The notes beneath the pieces were generated by a model. It was not told the origin of the DNA. It saw nothing but the letters and a program-made list of their open reading frames with translations, and did no database searches. From contig JACSRH010000084.1 in assembly GCA_014879855.1 (NCBI GenBank), positions 1 to 18,428 on the forward strand: a DNA stretch of 18,428 bases, written 5' to 3'. This document shows, piece after piece, positions 1 to 7,440 of this stretch. Within the stretch, counting starts at the first letter, position 1, and each line of letters opens with the position of its first letter. Position numbers and translations under genes: made by a program. The DNA is from Caldilineaceae bacterium (GTDB taxonomy: Bacteria > Chloroflexota > Anaerolineae > Caldilineales > Caldilineaceae).

Positions 1-68
1 GCGACTAAGCCTGTAGAGGTCTCTGGACGAATGTTTCGGACGCGGGTTCAACTCCCGCCATCTCCACC
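1..68 (+). ncRNA. ssrA: tmRNA (ssrA), 3' end only
   Basis: The first 68 bases match the conserved 3' part of transfer-messenger RNA: a GGACGCGGGTTCAACTCCCG T-arm with TTCAA loop, preceded by the GACTAAGC...TGTAGAG segment and followed by the acceptor strand ATCTCC with discriminator A66. tmRNA rescues stalled ribosomes together with SmpB. The tRNA-like 5' half, the tag reading frame and the pseudoknots lie outside the window, so the tag cannot be read. The encoded end is A-CC-T rather than A-CCA, so the terminal A would have to be added after transcription. Confidence 0.93.
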
Positions 69-75
69 TGAGCGG

Positions 76-109
76 AAAGGTTCGCCGACCGGCGAGCCTT
101 TCTTCATTG
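76..109 (+). terminator. Intrinsic terminator of ssrA
   Basis: An 11-bp stem (AAAGGTTCGCC 76-86 with GGCGAGCCTTT 91-101, one G-U wobble) closes a GACC tetraloop and is followed by a short, imperfect T-rich tail (CTTCATT). It sits 8 bases after the tmRNA end, where a terminator is expected. The weak T-tract lowers certainty a little. Confidence 0.75.
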
Positions 110-135
110 TACGCTAGGCTTTTCCTCTCTATGAG
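107..135 (+). promoter_or_regulatory. Possible sigma-70 promoter of the GH3 gene
   Basis: TTGTAC (107-112) and TATGAG (130-135) are separated by 17 bp, just after the ssrA terminator and 24 bp before the GH3 start codon. Both boxes are only partial matches, so this is a weak call. The -35 box overlaps the terminator tail. Confidence 0.3.
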
Positions 136-158
136 CAGTTTGTGAACGGCGACTCACG

Positions 159-1403
<1,245 letters not shown>

Positions 1404-2603
1404 CTGTAGACCAGCGCAGCCGACAACATGAGCGCGGCCGCGGCCCATAACACCGCTGCACCGCCAAAACCCTGCCACAACACACCGCCAATCACCGAGC
1501 CTAACGCCCAGCCGAGCCCTGCCTGCGCTGCGCCGATCAAGGCCTGCCCCGTGGCGCGCATGCCAGACGGCGCGGCCTGCGCCGCATAGGTGACTACTGC
1601 CATCCAAAAGCCGCCATACAGCACGCCTAGCAGCGGCACGGCCAGCAAAATCAATGTCGGCGTCGTCGCCAGCGCCATCACACTGTAGACGCCGGCAAAT
1701 CCGATCAGCCCCGCCAGGATGAGATGCGAGGAGCGAAAGCGCGCCAGGATCGCCGCCCCGGCAAACATCACCGGGATCTCCGTCACCGCGTTGAGCGCGT
1801 AGACCATTCCCACCTGCGCTTCTGTGCCGCCCAAGGCCAGCACGTGCAAGCCGATGAAGCCGAAAAACGTCGCGGCGCCGGCGCCCATCAACACATTCAT
1901 CGTCAAGAAGCCAGGATAACCAGGCTGCCGCCACAGATGTTGCAACCCGGTGAGAAGATCCGCACGTTCGCGCAGCCGCTCGATCGGCAACATCAACGCC
2001 AAAATTGTGCACCCAACTGCCAACAACAGGCCATGCAGCCAGAAGATCGGATCAAGCTGGCGGGTGGTAAGTAATTGACCAAGCCCATAACTAAACACCA
2101 CAAAACCGATGCTGCCAAAAAGCCGTTGACGGCCATAACTGGCGCCGGTGCGCCCGATCATGTCCATCACGGCGCTGTCGACCAAAGCCGGCGCCGGCGA
2201 GCGAAAAAAGATCATCGCAACGACGAGCAGCAGCAACGGCCAGAATCCTGTCATCCACAGAAATGGAATGGTAAGCAGGCCCGCGCCCAAGGTGCACAGC
2301 GCCAGCACTTGCTGATGAATCTGCCAGCGGTCGGCAATCGCACCCCAGAACGGATTGGCGAGCAACGCGACGATGGGCGGGATGCTGCCCAGCAAGCCGA
2401 TCTGCGCACCGCTCAGCCCCTGCGCACTCAGATAGACATTGAAGTACGGCGCCAGCGAGCCAAGCGCTGCAAAAAAGATAAAGTAGTAGAGTTTTGCCAC
2501 CCAAAGACGGGAGGACGGCGCCCGCTGCCCAGCAATCGAGCGTCCCAGTGTCCACGACATACGGCTCATCGTTACCCGATGCCTGCTTTCTGTGCACTAC
2601 GCG

Positions 2604-2636
2604 CGCGTCGCACTGGTTTTGCCAGTGCGACGCGCA
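2604..2636. promoter_or_regulatory. 14-bp perfect inverted repeat at the predicted MFS transcript start
   Basis: GCGCGTCGCACTGG (2604-2617) and CCAGTGCGACGCGC (2623-2636) pair perfectly around a 5-base loop. Neither side has a T-tract, so this does not look like a terminator. It lies between the MFS start codon and its predicted promoter and begins at the expected transcription start. It could be an operator or a 5' stabilising stem. Structure is certain; function is inferred. Confidence 0.7.
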
Positions 2637-2641
2637 AATTG

Positions 2642-2670
2642 ATAACAGTTAAACAGCTACGATACTGCAA
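2642..2670 (-). promoter_or_regulatory. Predicted sigma-70 promoter of the MFS gene
   Basis: On the minus strand, TTGCAG (2670-2665) and TGTTAT (2647-2642) are separated by exactly 17 bp. Transcription would begin near 2635, about 65 bp before the MFS start codon and at the edge of the perfect hairpin. Confidence 0.5.
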
Positions 2671-2777
2671 GGGATGTCTTCTTGCAAACCACGCACAGCT
2701 TAAGAATTGAGAACTGCTGCGGCTTAAGGCGCTTGCTGGCCTACACGCTGATGCCGATTGTTGGATTATGCACAGCT

Positions 2778-2806
2778 TTGGTGTGAAGACGTGCGTCTGG
2801 CATAAT
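2778..2806 (+). promoter_or_regulatory. Predicted sigma-70 promoter of the ppa cluster
   Basis: TTGGTG (2778-2783) and CATAAT (2801-2806) have a 17-bp spacer. Transcription would start near 2813, so the tandem repeat that follows would form the leader of the ppa mRNA. A GCACAGCTT copy (2770-2778) abuts the -35 box; an identical copy lies at 2693-2701, close to the divergent MFS promoter. Confidence 0.55.
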
Positions 2807-2820
2807 GTAGGCAGGCGTAC

Positions 2821-2895
2821 CTGGCATTGCTCACACTGGCATTACTCACACTGGCATTACTCACACTGGCATTACTCACACTGGCATTACTCACA
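2821..2895 (+). repeat. Five tandem copies of a 15-bp unit in the ppa leader
   Basis: The unit CTGGCATTACTCACA is repeated head to tail at 2821, 2836, 2851, 2866 and 2881. The first copy has G instead of A at position 9; the other four are identical. The array ends directly against the ribosome binding site (AAAGG) of the pyrophosphatase gene. The predicted -10 region (CTGGCATAATG, 2797-2807) resembles the unit, suggesting the array grew from promoter sequence. It is too short-period and lacks spacers, so it is not a CRISPR. Confidence 0.95.
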
Positions 2896-2909
2896 AAAGG
2901 AAACCGTTC

Positions 2910-3530
2910 ATGTCGGGCAGCAAATTCCCACCACCCTTCTACCGCTGGCGACCCCATCCTTGGCATGGACTCGAAGTCGGCCCCAATCCGCCAGAGGTGG
3001 TGCATGCGTTTATCGAGATCACCCCGTTCGACCTGATCAAATACGAGATCGACAAGCGCACCGGCTATATTCGCGTCGATCGACCGCAGCGCAGCTCGTC
3101 GCAGCCGCCGGCGCTCTATGGCTTTATCCCGCGCACCTATTGCGACGAAAATGTCGCCGCGCTTTCGCTCAACGCCACACGCGGAGATGGCGACCCGCTC
3201 GATATTTGTGTGCTCAGCGAACGGCCGATCAATCGCGGCGAGGTGATCCTCAATGCGCGCGTCGTCGGCGGTCTGGACGTCAACGATCACGGCGAAGCCG
3301 ACGACAAGATCATCGCGATCCTGGAGAACGACAATGTGTGGGGCAAGGCGCGCGACATTACCGATCTGCCGGAAATTTTGATCGAGCGGCTGCGCCACTA
3401 TTTTGCCACCTATAAGATGATTCCCGGCCAGGAGCTGTCGTTGACGGTGGATCGCGTCTACGGCCGCGAACATGCGTTGCGCGTCGTGCAAGCGTCGATC
3501 CAGGATTATTTTATCGAATACGGTGACTAG
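2910..3530 (+). CDS. ppa: Inorganic pyrophosphatase, family I
   Basis: Hydrolyses pyrophosphate to two phosphates in the cytoplasm, pulling biosynthetic reactions forward. The family I signature D-G-D-P-L-D-I is at residues 93-99, with D93, D98 and a later acidic site around D131 as expected metal ligands. The conserved region F-I-E-I...K-Y-E-I (about 34-47) is also present. At 206 aa it is roughly 30 residues longer than the common bacterial enzyme because of a Pro/Trp-rich N-terminal extension (residues 1-30). The ATG has an AAAAGGAAA ribosome binding site directly behind the tandem repeat. It is first in a cluster whose next gene overlaps its stop codon by one base. Confidence 0.95.
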   Translation: MSGSKFPPPFYRWRPHPWHGLEVGPNPPEVVHAFIEITPFDLIKYEIDKRTGYIRVDRPQRSSSQPPALYGFIPRTYCDENVAALSLNATRGDGDPLDICVLSERPINRGEVILNARVVGGLDVNDHGEADDKIIAILENDNVWGKARDITDLPEILIERLRHYFATYKMIPGQELSLTVDRVYGREHALRVVQASIQDYFIEYGD

Positions 3531-4009
3531 TGAGTATGACGGTGACTATTTCGCGGGCGACGCCCGCACAGGCGTCGCGACTGACGCAGATCGCCCATTC
3601 CGCCAAGAGCTACTGGGGCTATCCAGCGCGCTGGATCGAGATGTGGCACAATCAGTTGACCATCACCAGCAGCTATGTGCGCGAGCATGAGGTCTATGCC
3701 GCCATCGATAGGGATGAAACGCTGCTGGGCTTCCACGCCCTGGCTGGCGCCGGCGACAAACTTGTACTGGATCATCTCTGGGTGCAGCCAAGCTCGTTTG
3801 GCGCGGGCGTTGGTCGTCTGCTCTTTGAACATGCCATGGCACGCGCACGCGAGCTGGGGGCGAAAAGCGTTGAGATCGAAAGTGATCCACACGCCGAAGG
3901 CTTCTACCAACATCTGGGCGCCGTGACGATCGGTGAGGTCAGCTACGAGTTGGAGGGGCAGCCGCGCCTCCTGCCGCTGATGGCCTATTTGATCGAAACC
4001 GGCTTGTGA
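3530..4009 (+). CDS. GNAT-family N-acetyltransferase
   Basis: A 159-aa protein with the GNAT fold signature. Motif A is at about residues 84-103 (WVQPSSFGAGVGRLLFEHAM), whose FGxGVGR turn binds the acetyl-CoA pyrophosphate. Motif B (AEGFYQHLGAV) is at about 122-132. The acceptor substrate is unknown. The GTG start overlaps the last base of the ppa stop codon; an in-frame ATG two codons later (3536) is equally possible. Neither has a strong ribosome binding site, which suggests translational coupling to ppa. The stop codon overlaps the GTG of the next gene, so ppa, this gene and the methyltransferase are probably co-transcribed. Confidence 0.88.
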   Translation: MSMTVTISRATPAQASRLTQIAHSAKSYWGYPARWIEMWHNQLTITSSYVREHEVYAAIDRDETLLGFHALAGAGDKLVLDHLWVQPSSFGAGVGRLLFEHAMARARELGAKSVEIESDPHAEGFYQHLGAVTIGEVSYELEGQPRLLPLMAYLIETGL

Positions 4010-4020
4010 GGTATGCGCCT

Positions 4021-4650
4021 ATGACGGTGCAAAGCTCGGCCCAGGCGATGCTGCGCGAGCGATGGGAGAGCCATTACGCGTCGGGACAAACACCCTGGGA
4101 CACGCAGATCACACCGCCGGAAGTGCAGGCATTCTGGCGTTCTGGTCGCCTGCCCGCGGCGGGGCTGGCGCTGGATATTGGCTGCGGGCCAGGCACCAAC
4201 GTGCGCTTTCTAGCCGAGCTTGGGCTGACTGCGTTTGGCTTCGACATTGCGTTGCAGCCGCTGCAAACAGGGCGCAGGCGCATCGACCAGTGCGCACCGG
4301 AGATCGCTCCCCGCACCTGTTTTGTGCAAGCCGATGTAACGCGCCTGCCATTGATCGCTGCTCACGCCGGCTATATCCTGGACGTGGGATGTTTTCACAG
4401 CATTGCGCCTGACGAGCGCCAAGGGTATGTGGACGGCATCATCGGCAATTTGCGTGTAGGCGGCTATTTCCAGATCTACGCCTTTGACCGGACAACGGAG
4501 ATGAGCGCCACTCCTGACAGGAAACTACTGGGCGTTGAGGAGGACGAGATCGCCAACCGCTTTGCCGGACGTCTGACCGTCGTTGAAATCATCCGCGCCA
4601 GACCCGATCGCTATCCGTGCCGTTGGTATCTGCTTCAGAAAAAAAGGTAG
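4021..4650 (+). CDS. Class I SAM-dependent methyltransferase
   Basis: A 209-aa Rossmann-fold methyltransferase. Residues 51-60 (LDIGCGPGTN) are the SAM-binding motif I, with the motif II acidic residue in FGFDIA shortly after. Then follow a DVGCFHSI segment and the GGYFQIYAF strand. The N-terminal W..HY..G.TPWD pattern is typical of small methyltransferases related to the TehB/thiopurine group; the substrate is not known. I chose ATG 4021 because GAGG (4008-4011) lies nine bases before it. A GTG at 4006, overlapping the upstream TGA, would add five residues. Third gene of the ppa cluster; the YjbQ gene follows after 7 bp. Confidence 0.88.
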   Translation: MTVQSSAQAMLRERWESHYASGQTPWDTQITPPEVQAFWRSGRLPAAGLALDIGCGPGTNVRFLAELGLTAFGFDIALQPLQTGRRRIDQCAPEIAPRTCFVQADVTRLPLIAAHAGYILDVGCFHSIAPDERQGYVDGIIGNLRVGGYFQIYAFDRTTEMSATPDRKLLGVEEDEIANRFAGRLTVVEIIRARPDRYPCRWYLLQKKR

Positions 4651-4657
4651 TCTAGCC

Positions 4658-5086
4658 ATGCCCCAATGGATTCAACGACAAATTGTCCTTGCCGAACGTC
4701 CGCGTGGCATTCATTTGATCACAGACGATCTGCTGCGGCAAGTGCCCGAAATTTACGATTTCCAAATCGGACTGGCGCATTTTTTTCTTCAGCACACTTC
4801 CGCCTCACTGGCCATCAACGAACGCGTCGACGACGATGTGCGCACTGACCTGGAGCATTACCTCAAAGCCCTGGCGCCGGAAGATGCCGCTTATACGCAT
4901 AGCTATGAAGGTCCCGACGACATGCCGGCGCATATCAAAGCCGTGCTCATCGGGACCGAGGTGACGGTGCCGATTTCGAATGGCCGGCTCAGCTTTGGCG
5001 CCTGGCAAGGTCTCTACCTTTGCGAGCACCGCCACCATGGCGGGCGCCGGCGTCTGATCGTCACGCTCCAGGGCGAATTGACCTGA
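4658..5086 (+). CDS. yjbQ: YjbQ/UPF0047 family protein (secondary thiamine-phosphate synthase-like)
   Basis: A 142-aa protein of the UPF0047/YjbQ family, usually annotated as secondary thiamine-phosphate synthase because some members show weak activity of that kind; the true cell role is unsettled. Family landmarks are intact: HTSASL at 46-51, N54-E55, the GPDDMPAHIK block at 85-94 and GAWQGLYLCEHR at 114-125, including histidines thought to bind metal. The ATG at 4658 follows AAAGG with ten bases of spacing. The frame opens further upstream, but that part overlaps the methyltransferase and does not match the family. Probably the last gene of the ppa cluster. Confidence 0.9.
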   Translation: MPQWIQRQIVLAERPRGIHLITDDLLRQVPEIYDFQIGLAHFFLQHTSASLAINERVDDDVRTDLEHYLKALAPEDAAYTHSYEGPDDMPAHIKAVLIGTEVTVPISNGRLSFGAWQGLYLCEHRHHGGRRRLIVTLQGELT

Positions 5087-5259
5087 TTCACCCCGGTTTG
5101 CGGACATTTGTCACCCATGCTACGGTGCGACTAACTCTGCTAGATGGCTGGCCATAGAACTATACTGAAACTCAGACGTAACATTGATTCGTTATTGTGT
5201 CGAACACTCCCAACCCAGGCAACTTCAGAGACAGTGCTTTCTTGAGACAGGATCTTCTG

Positions 5260-6075
5260 ATGACTACAACCATTTCAAATTCGGCCACGGCGACAGCGCA
5301 CTCTAATTTGACCGGCGTGCGTGTGGCGATCACACACGACAAAGAACAAGCACAGGATCAAGCCGATCTTTTTGCGGCATTGGGCGCAGAGATCTATTAC
5401 TATCCCTGCATCGAGATCATCCCCTTTGACGACAAAGACTTGGAAAATGCGCTGCGCGAGGCAAGTGAAGGCAAGTACGATTGGCTCGTGCTTAATGACG
5501 CTGACACGGCCTGGGTCGTCGGCGACGCCATGCGCGCGGTTGGCATCGACCCGAAGCAGATTCCACGGCGGCTCAAGGTCGCCACGATCGGCTGTATGAC
5601 CGAGATCTACACCGCCGAGTTTATCGGGTTGGAGTCGGCCTTTGCCCCTGAAGTCTACACGCCGCAGTTTGTCGCCGAAGAATTACGCCTCAAGCCGGGC
5701 GACCGCGTGCTGTTGCCGCAATCCTCGACAACGCGCGCGGGACTGGCGAAGTGTCTGCACGGCACTGGCGCCGATGTGACCGCGGTCAACGCCTATCGCA
5801 CGATGATCGGCAAGGGCGGCGACCCCGTGCCCGTCATGCTGTGGGAGGGGAAGATCGACGTGCTCACCTTCACCTTCCCTACGGCCGTGCGCTATTTTGT
5901 CAAGCGGCTTGAATATGAAGGCGGCGCCAAAGCCATGCTCGACGACGTGTGCATCGCCTGCATCGGCCCGTTGACCGCGGCCGCGGCACGGGAATATGGC
6001 TTCCATGTGAGCCTGACGCCGCAGCAGCACACTATCGCCGGATTGGTCGAAGCGGTCAACAATTATTTCAAGTGA
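5260..6075 (+). CDS. Uroporphyrinogen-III synthase family protein (HemD-like)
   Basis: A 271-aa protein with the two-lobed HemD fold. The first lobe opens with GVRVAITHDKEQAQDQADLF and reaches YPCIEIIPFDD. The second contains RVLLPQSSTTRAGLAKCL, the junction AYRTMIG, and FTFPTAVRYFVKRLE, equivalent to the T-S-P-S-x-V-x-x-F motif of HemD. It ends with CIGPLTAAAAREYGF, the usual I-G-x-x-T-A segment. HemD cyclises hydroxymethylbilane with D-ring inversion in heme and corrin synthesis. No other heme genes are nearby, so this could be a true HemD or a diverged paralogue. ATG 5260 has AGGA seven bases upstream; a GTG at 5197 in frame has no such site. The 173 bp before it show only a possible -10 (TATACT, 5161-5166). 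Confidence 0.82.
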   Translation: MTTTISNSATATAHSNLTGVRVAITHDKEQAQDQADLFAALGAEIYYYPCIEIIPFDDKDLENALREASEGKYDWLVLNDADTAWVVGDAMRAVGIDPKQIPRRLKVATIGCMTEIYTAEFIGLESAFAPEVYTPQFVAEELRLKPGDRVLLPQSSTTRAGLAKCLHGTGADVTAVNAYRTMIGKGGDPVPVMLWEGKIDVLTFTFPTAVRYFVKRLEYEGGAKAMLDDVCIACIGPLTAAAAREYGFHVSLTPQQHTIAGLVEAVNNYFK

Positions 6076-6076
6076 T

Positions 6077-6114
6077 AGGAGCGCCGCGTGATGGGCTCCT
6101 TTCGATCATCACGC
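6077..6114 (+). promoter_or_regulatory. Two mutually exclusive hairpins between hemD-like and PHAX genes
   Basis: AGGAGC (6077-6082) can pair with GCTCCT (6095-6100). GCGTGATG (6086-6093) can pair with CATCACGC (6107-6114), 8 bp perfect. The second hairpin's 5' arm lies in the first hairpin's loop and the first's 3' arm lies in the second's loop, so they form either alternatives or a pseudoknot. There is no long T-tract. It could be a weak terminator, an RNA switch or a processing site. Confidence 0.55.
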
Positions 6115-6175
6115 AAGACATCTGCGCCGTGGAATGTTCTGCGCACAGGCTGCTACGCGATCCGGGACGATCATC

Positions 6176-6982
6176 ATGAGTGAAGAAGCAGACGCCCTGC
6201 CGCCAGCCGAACCGGTGGATGCAAAAGCGCATCCCGTCGACATGCCGCGCATCCGGGTGATGGCGACGGAATTGAAGGAGCCCAATATCTGGCTGATGCG
6301 TTCTGTAGCGGCGATGGTGGGGATGGAAGCCGTCGAGGCGCTCTTCCAGCGCACGTTGGCGATCGAGGCTGAGGGCGGCATGATGACCAAGCAAGGCGAG
6401 CGCCGGCGCACGTCTGGCGGCATCTTCTTCCTGTTGGCGCGTGACCAGATGTCGGCGCGCCAGCGGCGCAAGGTCTTTGGCCTGCCGCCGTCGCCGCTGA
6501 ATACAAAGAAGCCCCCCAAAACGCCCGCGCCACCGTCCACACCCAAGCCGCCGCCGCCGCCCAAACCACCTCCGCTGACGCTGGAACAGGCCGGCGCCTT
6601 GCTGAAAGCAACTTTGAGCATCGACCCCCAGAAACGAGGGATTGCTGTCATGAAAACAACTATCATCGGCCGGCCCAAACAGATCAAGAAACTCGACGCC
6701 TGCACGCTTGTCGTCCTGGGACAAAAAGCGCCGCCCGCAATGCCCAAAGGTCTGCCGCCCGTGCCCGACACCAGCAAGGCGACCATCGCTGTCTTCGTCT
6801 CCAACAAGCAGTGGGACAGGGTGGAAGCTGCGCTCAAGGCCGATCCGCAGGACGAGGCGATCATTGAAGGCTATCCTGTCAACGACGCCAAGAACCAGTT
6901 GACCGGCATCTGGGCGCAGTCGTGCACGTCCAAGAATCTCCAGCGCGCCAAGCGCGAGGCGCAAGCCAAGGATGAATCTTAA
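6176..6982 (+). CDS. PHAX-type RNA-binding domain protein
   Basis: A 268-aa protein in three parts. Residues about 33-102 match the RNA-binding domain of eukaryotic PHAX (phosphorylated adaptor for RNA export): the KEP...L..R.V...G...A..L...T..IE pattern, then GG at 67-68, the basic run ERRRT at 75-79 and SGGIFFLLAR at 80-89, where human PHAX has RRRTPGGVFLNLL. Residues 104-133 are a proline-rich linker containing a run of five prolines. Residues about 135-262 form a second domain I do not recognise (TIIGRPKQIKK..., PAMPKGLPPVP, TSKNLQRAKREAQ), possibly a beta-rich nucleic acid-binding fold. ATG 6176 is chosen over ATG 6134; neither has a clear ribosome binding site, and homology begins well downstream of both. 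The protein is probably a cytoplasmic single-stranded RNA binder. crcB follows 12 bp later. Confidence 0.82.
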   Translation: MSEEADALPPAEPVDAKAHPVDMPRIRVMATELKEPNIWLMRSVAAMVGMEAVEALFQRTLAIEAEGGMMTKQGERRRTSGGIFFLLARDQMSARQRRKVFGLPPSPLNTKKPPKTPAPPSTPKPPPPPKPPPLTLEQAGALLKATLSIDPQKRGIAVMKTTIIGRPKQIKKLDACTLVVLGQKAPPAMPKGLPPVPDTSKATIAVFVSNKQWDRVEAALKADPQDEAIIEGYPVNDAKNQLTGIWAQSCTSKNLQRAKREAQAKDES

Positions 6983-6994
6983 AGGCGCCAGCCA

Positions 6995-7372
6995 GTGACG
7001 CAGATTCTCTCCATCTCGCTGGGCGCTGTGCTGGGCGCCAATCTGCGCTTTTTCGTCAGTGTCTGGGCCAGCCAGCGCTTGGGCGCTGGCTTCCCTTTCG
7101 GCACCTTTCTCGTCAATGTTGGCGGCTGTTTTCTGATCGGCCTTTTTTATGGTCTGGGGGAAACACGCCTCACACTCACGCCGGAACTCAGGCTGTTCTT
7201 TGTGGTGGGATTTCTGGGCGCGTTCACCACGTTCTCATCCTTTAGTAACGAAACCGTCAACCTGATGCGTAGCGGCGACCTCTGGCTCACCCTGCTCAAC
7301 ATTGCCGGCAACAATCTGTGTGGCTTGCTGGCTGTGATGGCCGGTGCGGCATTAGCAAGATTGCTTGCGTAA
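6995..7372 (+). CDS. crcB: CrcB/Fluc fluoride ion channel
   Basis: A 125-aa membrane protein with four predicted helices, the usual size for a Fluc subunit; these form dual-topology dimers that export fluoride. Signature positions are present: GANLRF near 14-19, FPFGTFLVNVGGCFLIG at 33-49 with pore Asn N41, and GFLGAFTTFSSFS at 72-84 with the phenylalanine box F80/F83. The GTG start has AAAGG ten bases upstream, just after the PHAX gene stop. The DUF190-CBS gene follows, a common partner of crcB. I found no sequence resembling the fluoride riboswitch upstream. Confidence 0.95.
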   Translation: MTQILSISLGAVLGANLRFFVSVWASQRLGAGFPFGTFLVNVGGCFLIGLFYGLGETRLTLTPELRLFFVVGFLGAFTTFSSFSNETVNLMRSGDLWLTLLNIAGNNLCGLLAVMAGAALARLLA

Positions 7373-7440
7373 ACAAATAAGCTCGCCCGGAAATTTTGCA
7401 AATCGACCGCTCGCCACGCGCCTTACAAGGGAGGATGCTC

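Noticed and set aside
2075..2710. Long plus-strand open frame opposite the MFS gene
   Set aside because: Its low-complexity, Gln/Arg/His-rich product is typical of an antisense shadow, whereas the minus-strand product has clear MFS helices.
2821..2895. Possible CRISPR array
   Set aside because: The repeats are 15 bp, directly adjacent, without spacers, and no cas genes are present.
2768..3415. Open frame encoding a repeated His-Trp-His-Tyr-Ser peptide across the tandem repeat
   Set aside because: The 15-bp unit is a multiple of three, so all frames stay open through it. The rest of this frame is a shadow of the pyrophosphatase gene, and no ribosome binding site fits.
6076..6994. Fluoride riboswitch before crcB
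   Set aside because: I looked for the conserved crcB-motif blocks upstream of crcB and of the PHAX gene and found none.
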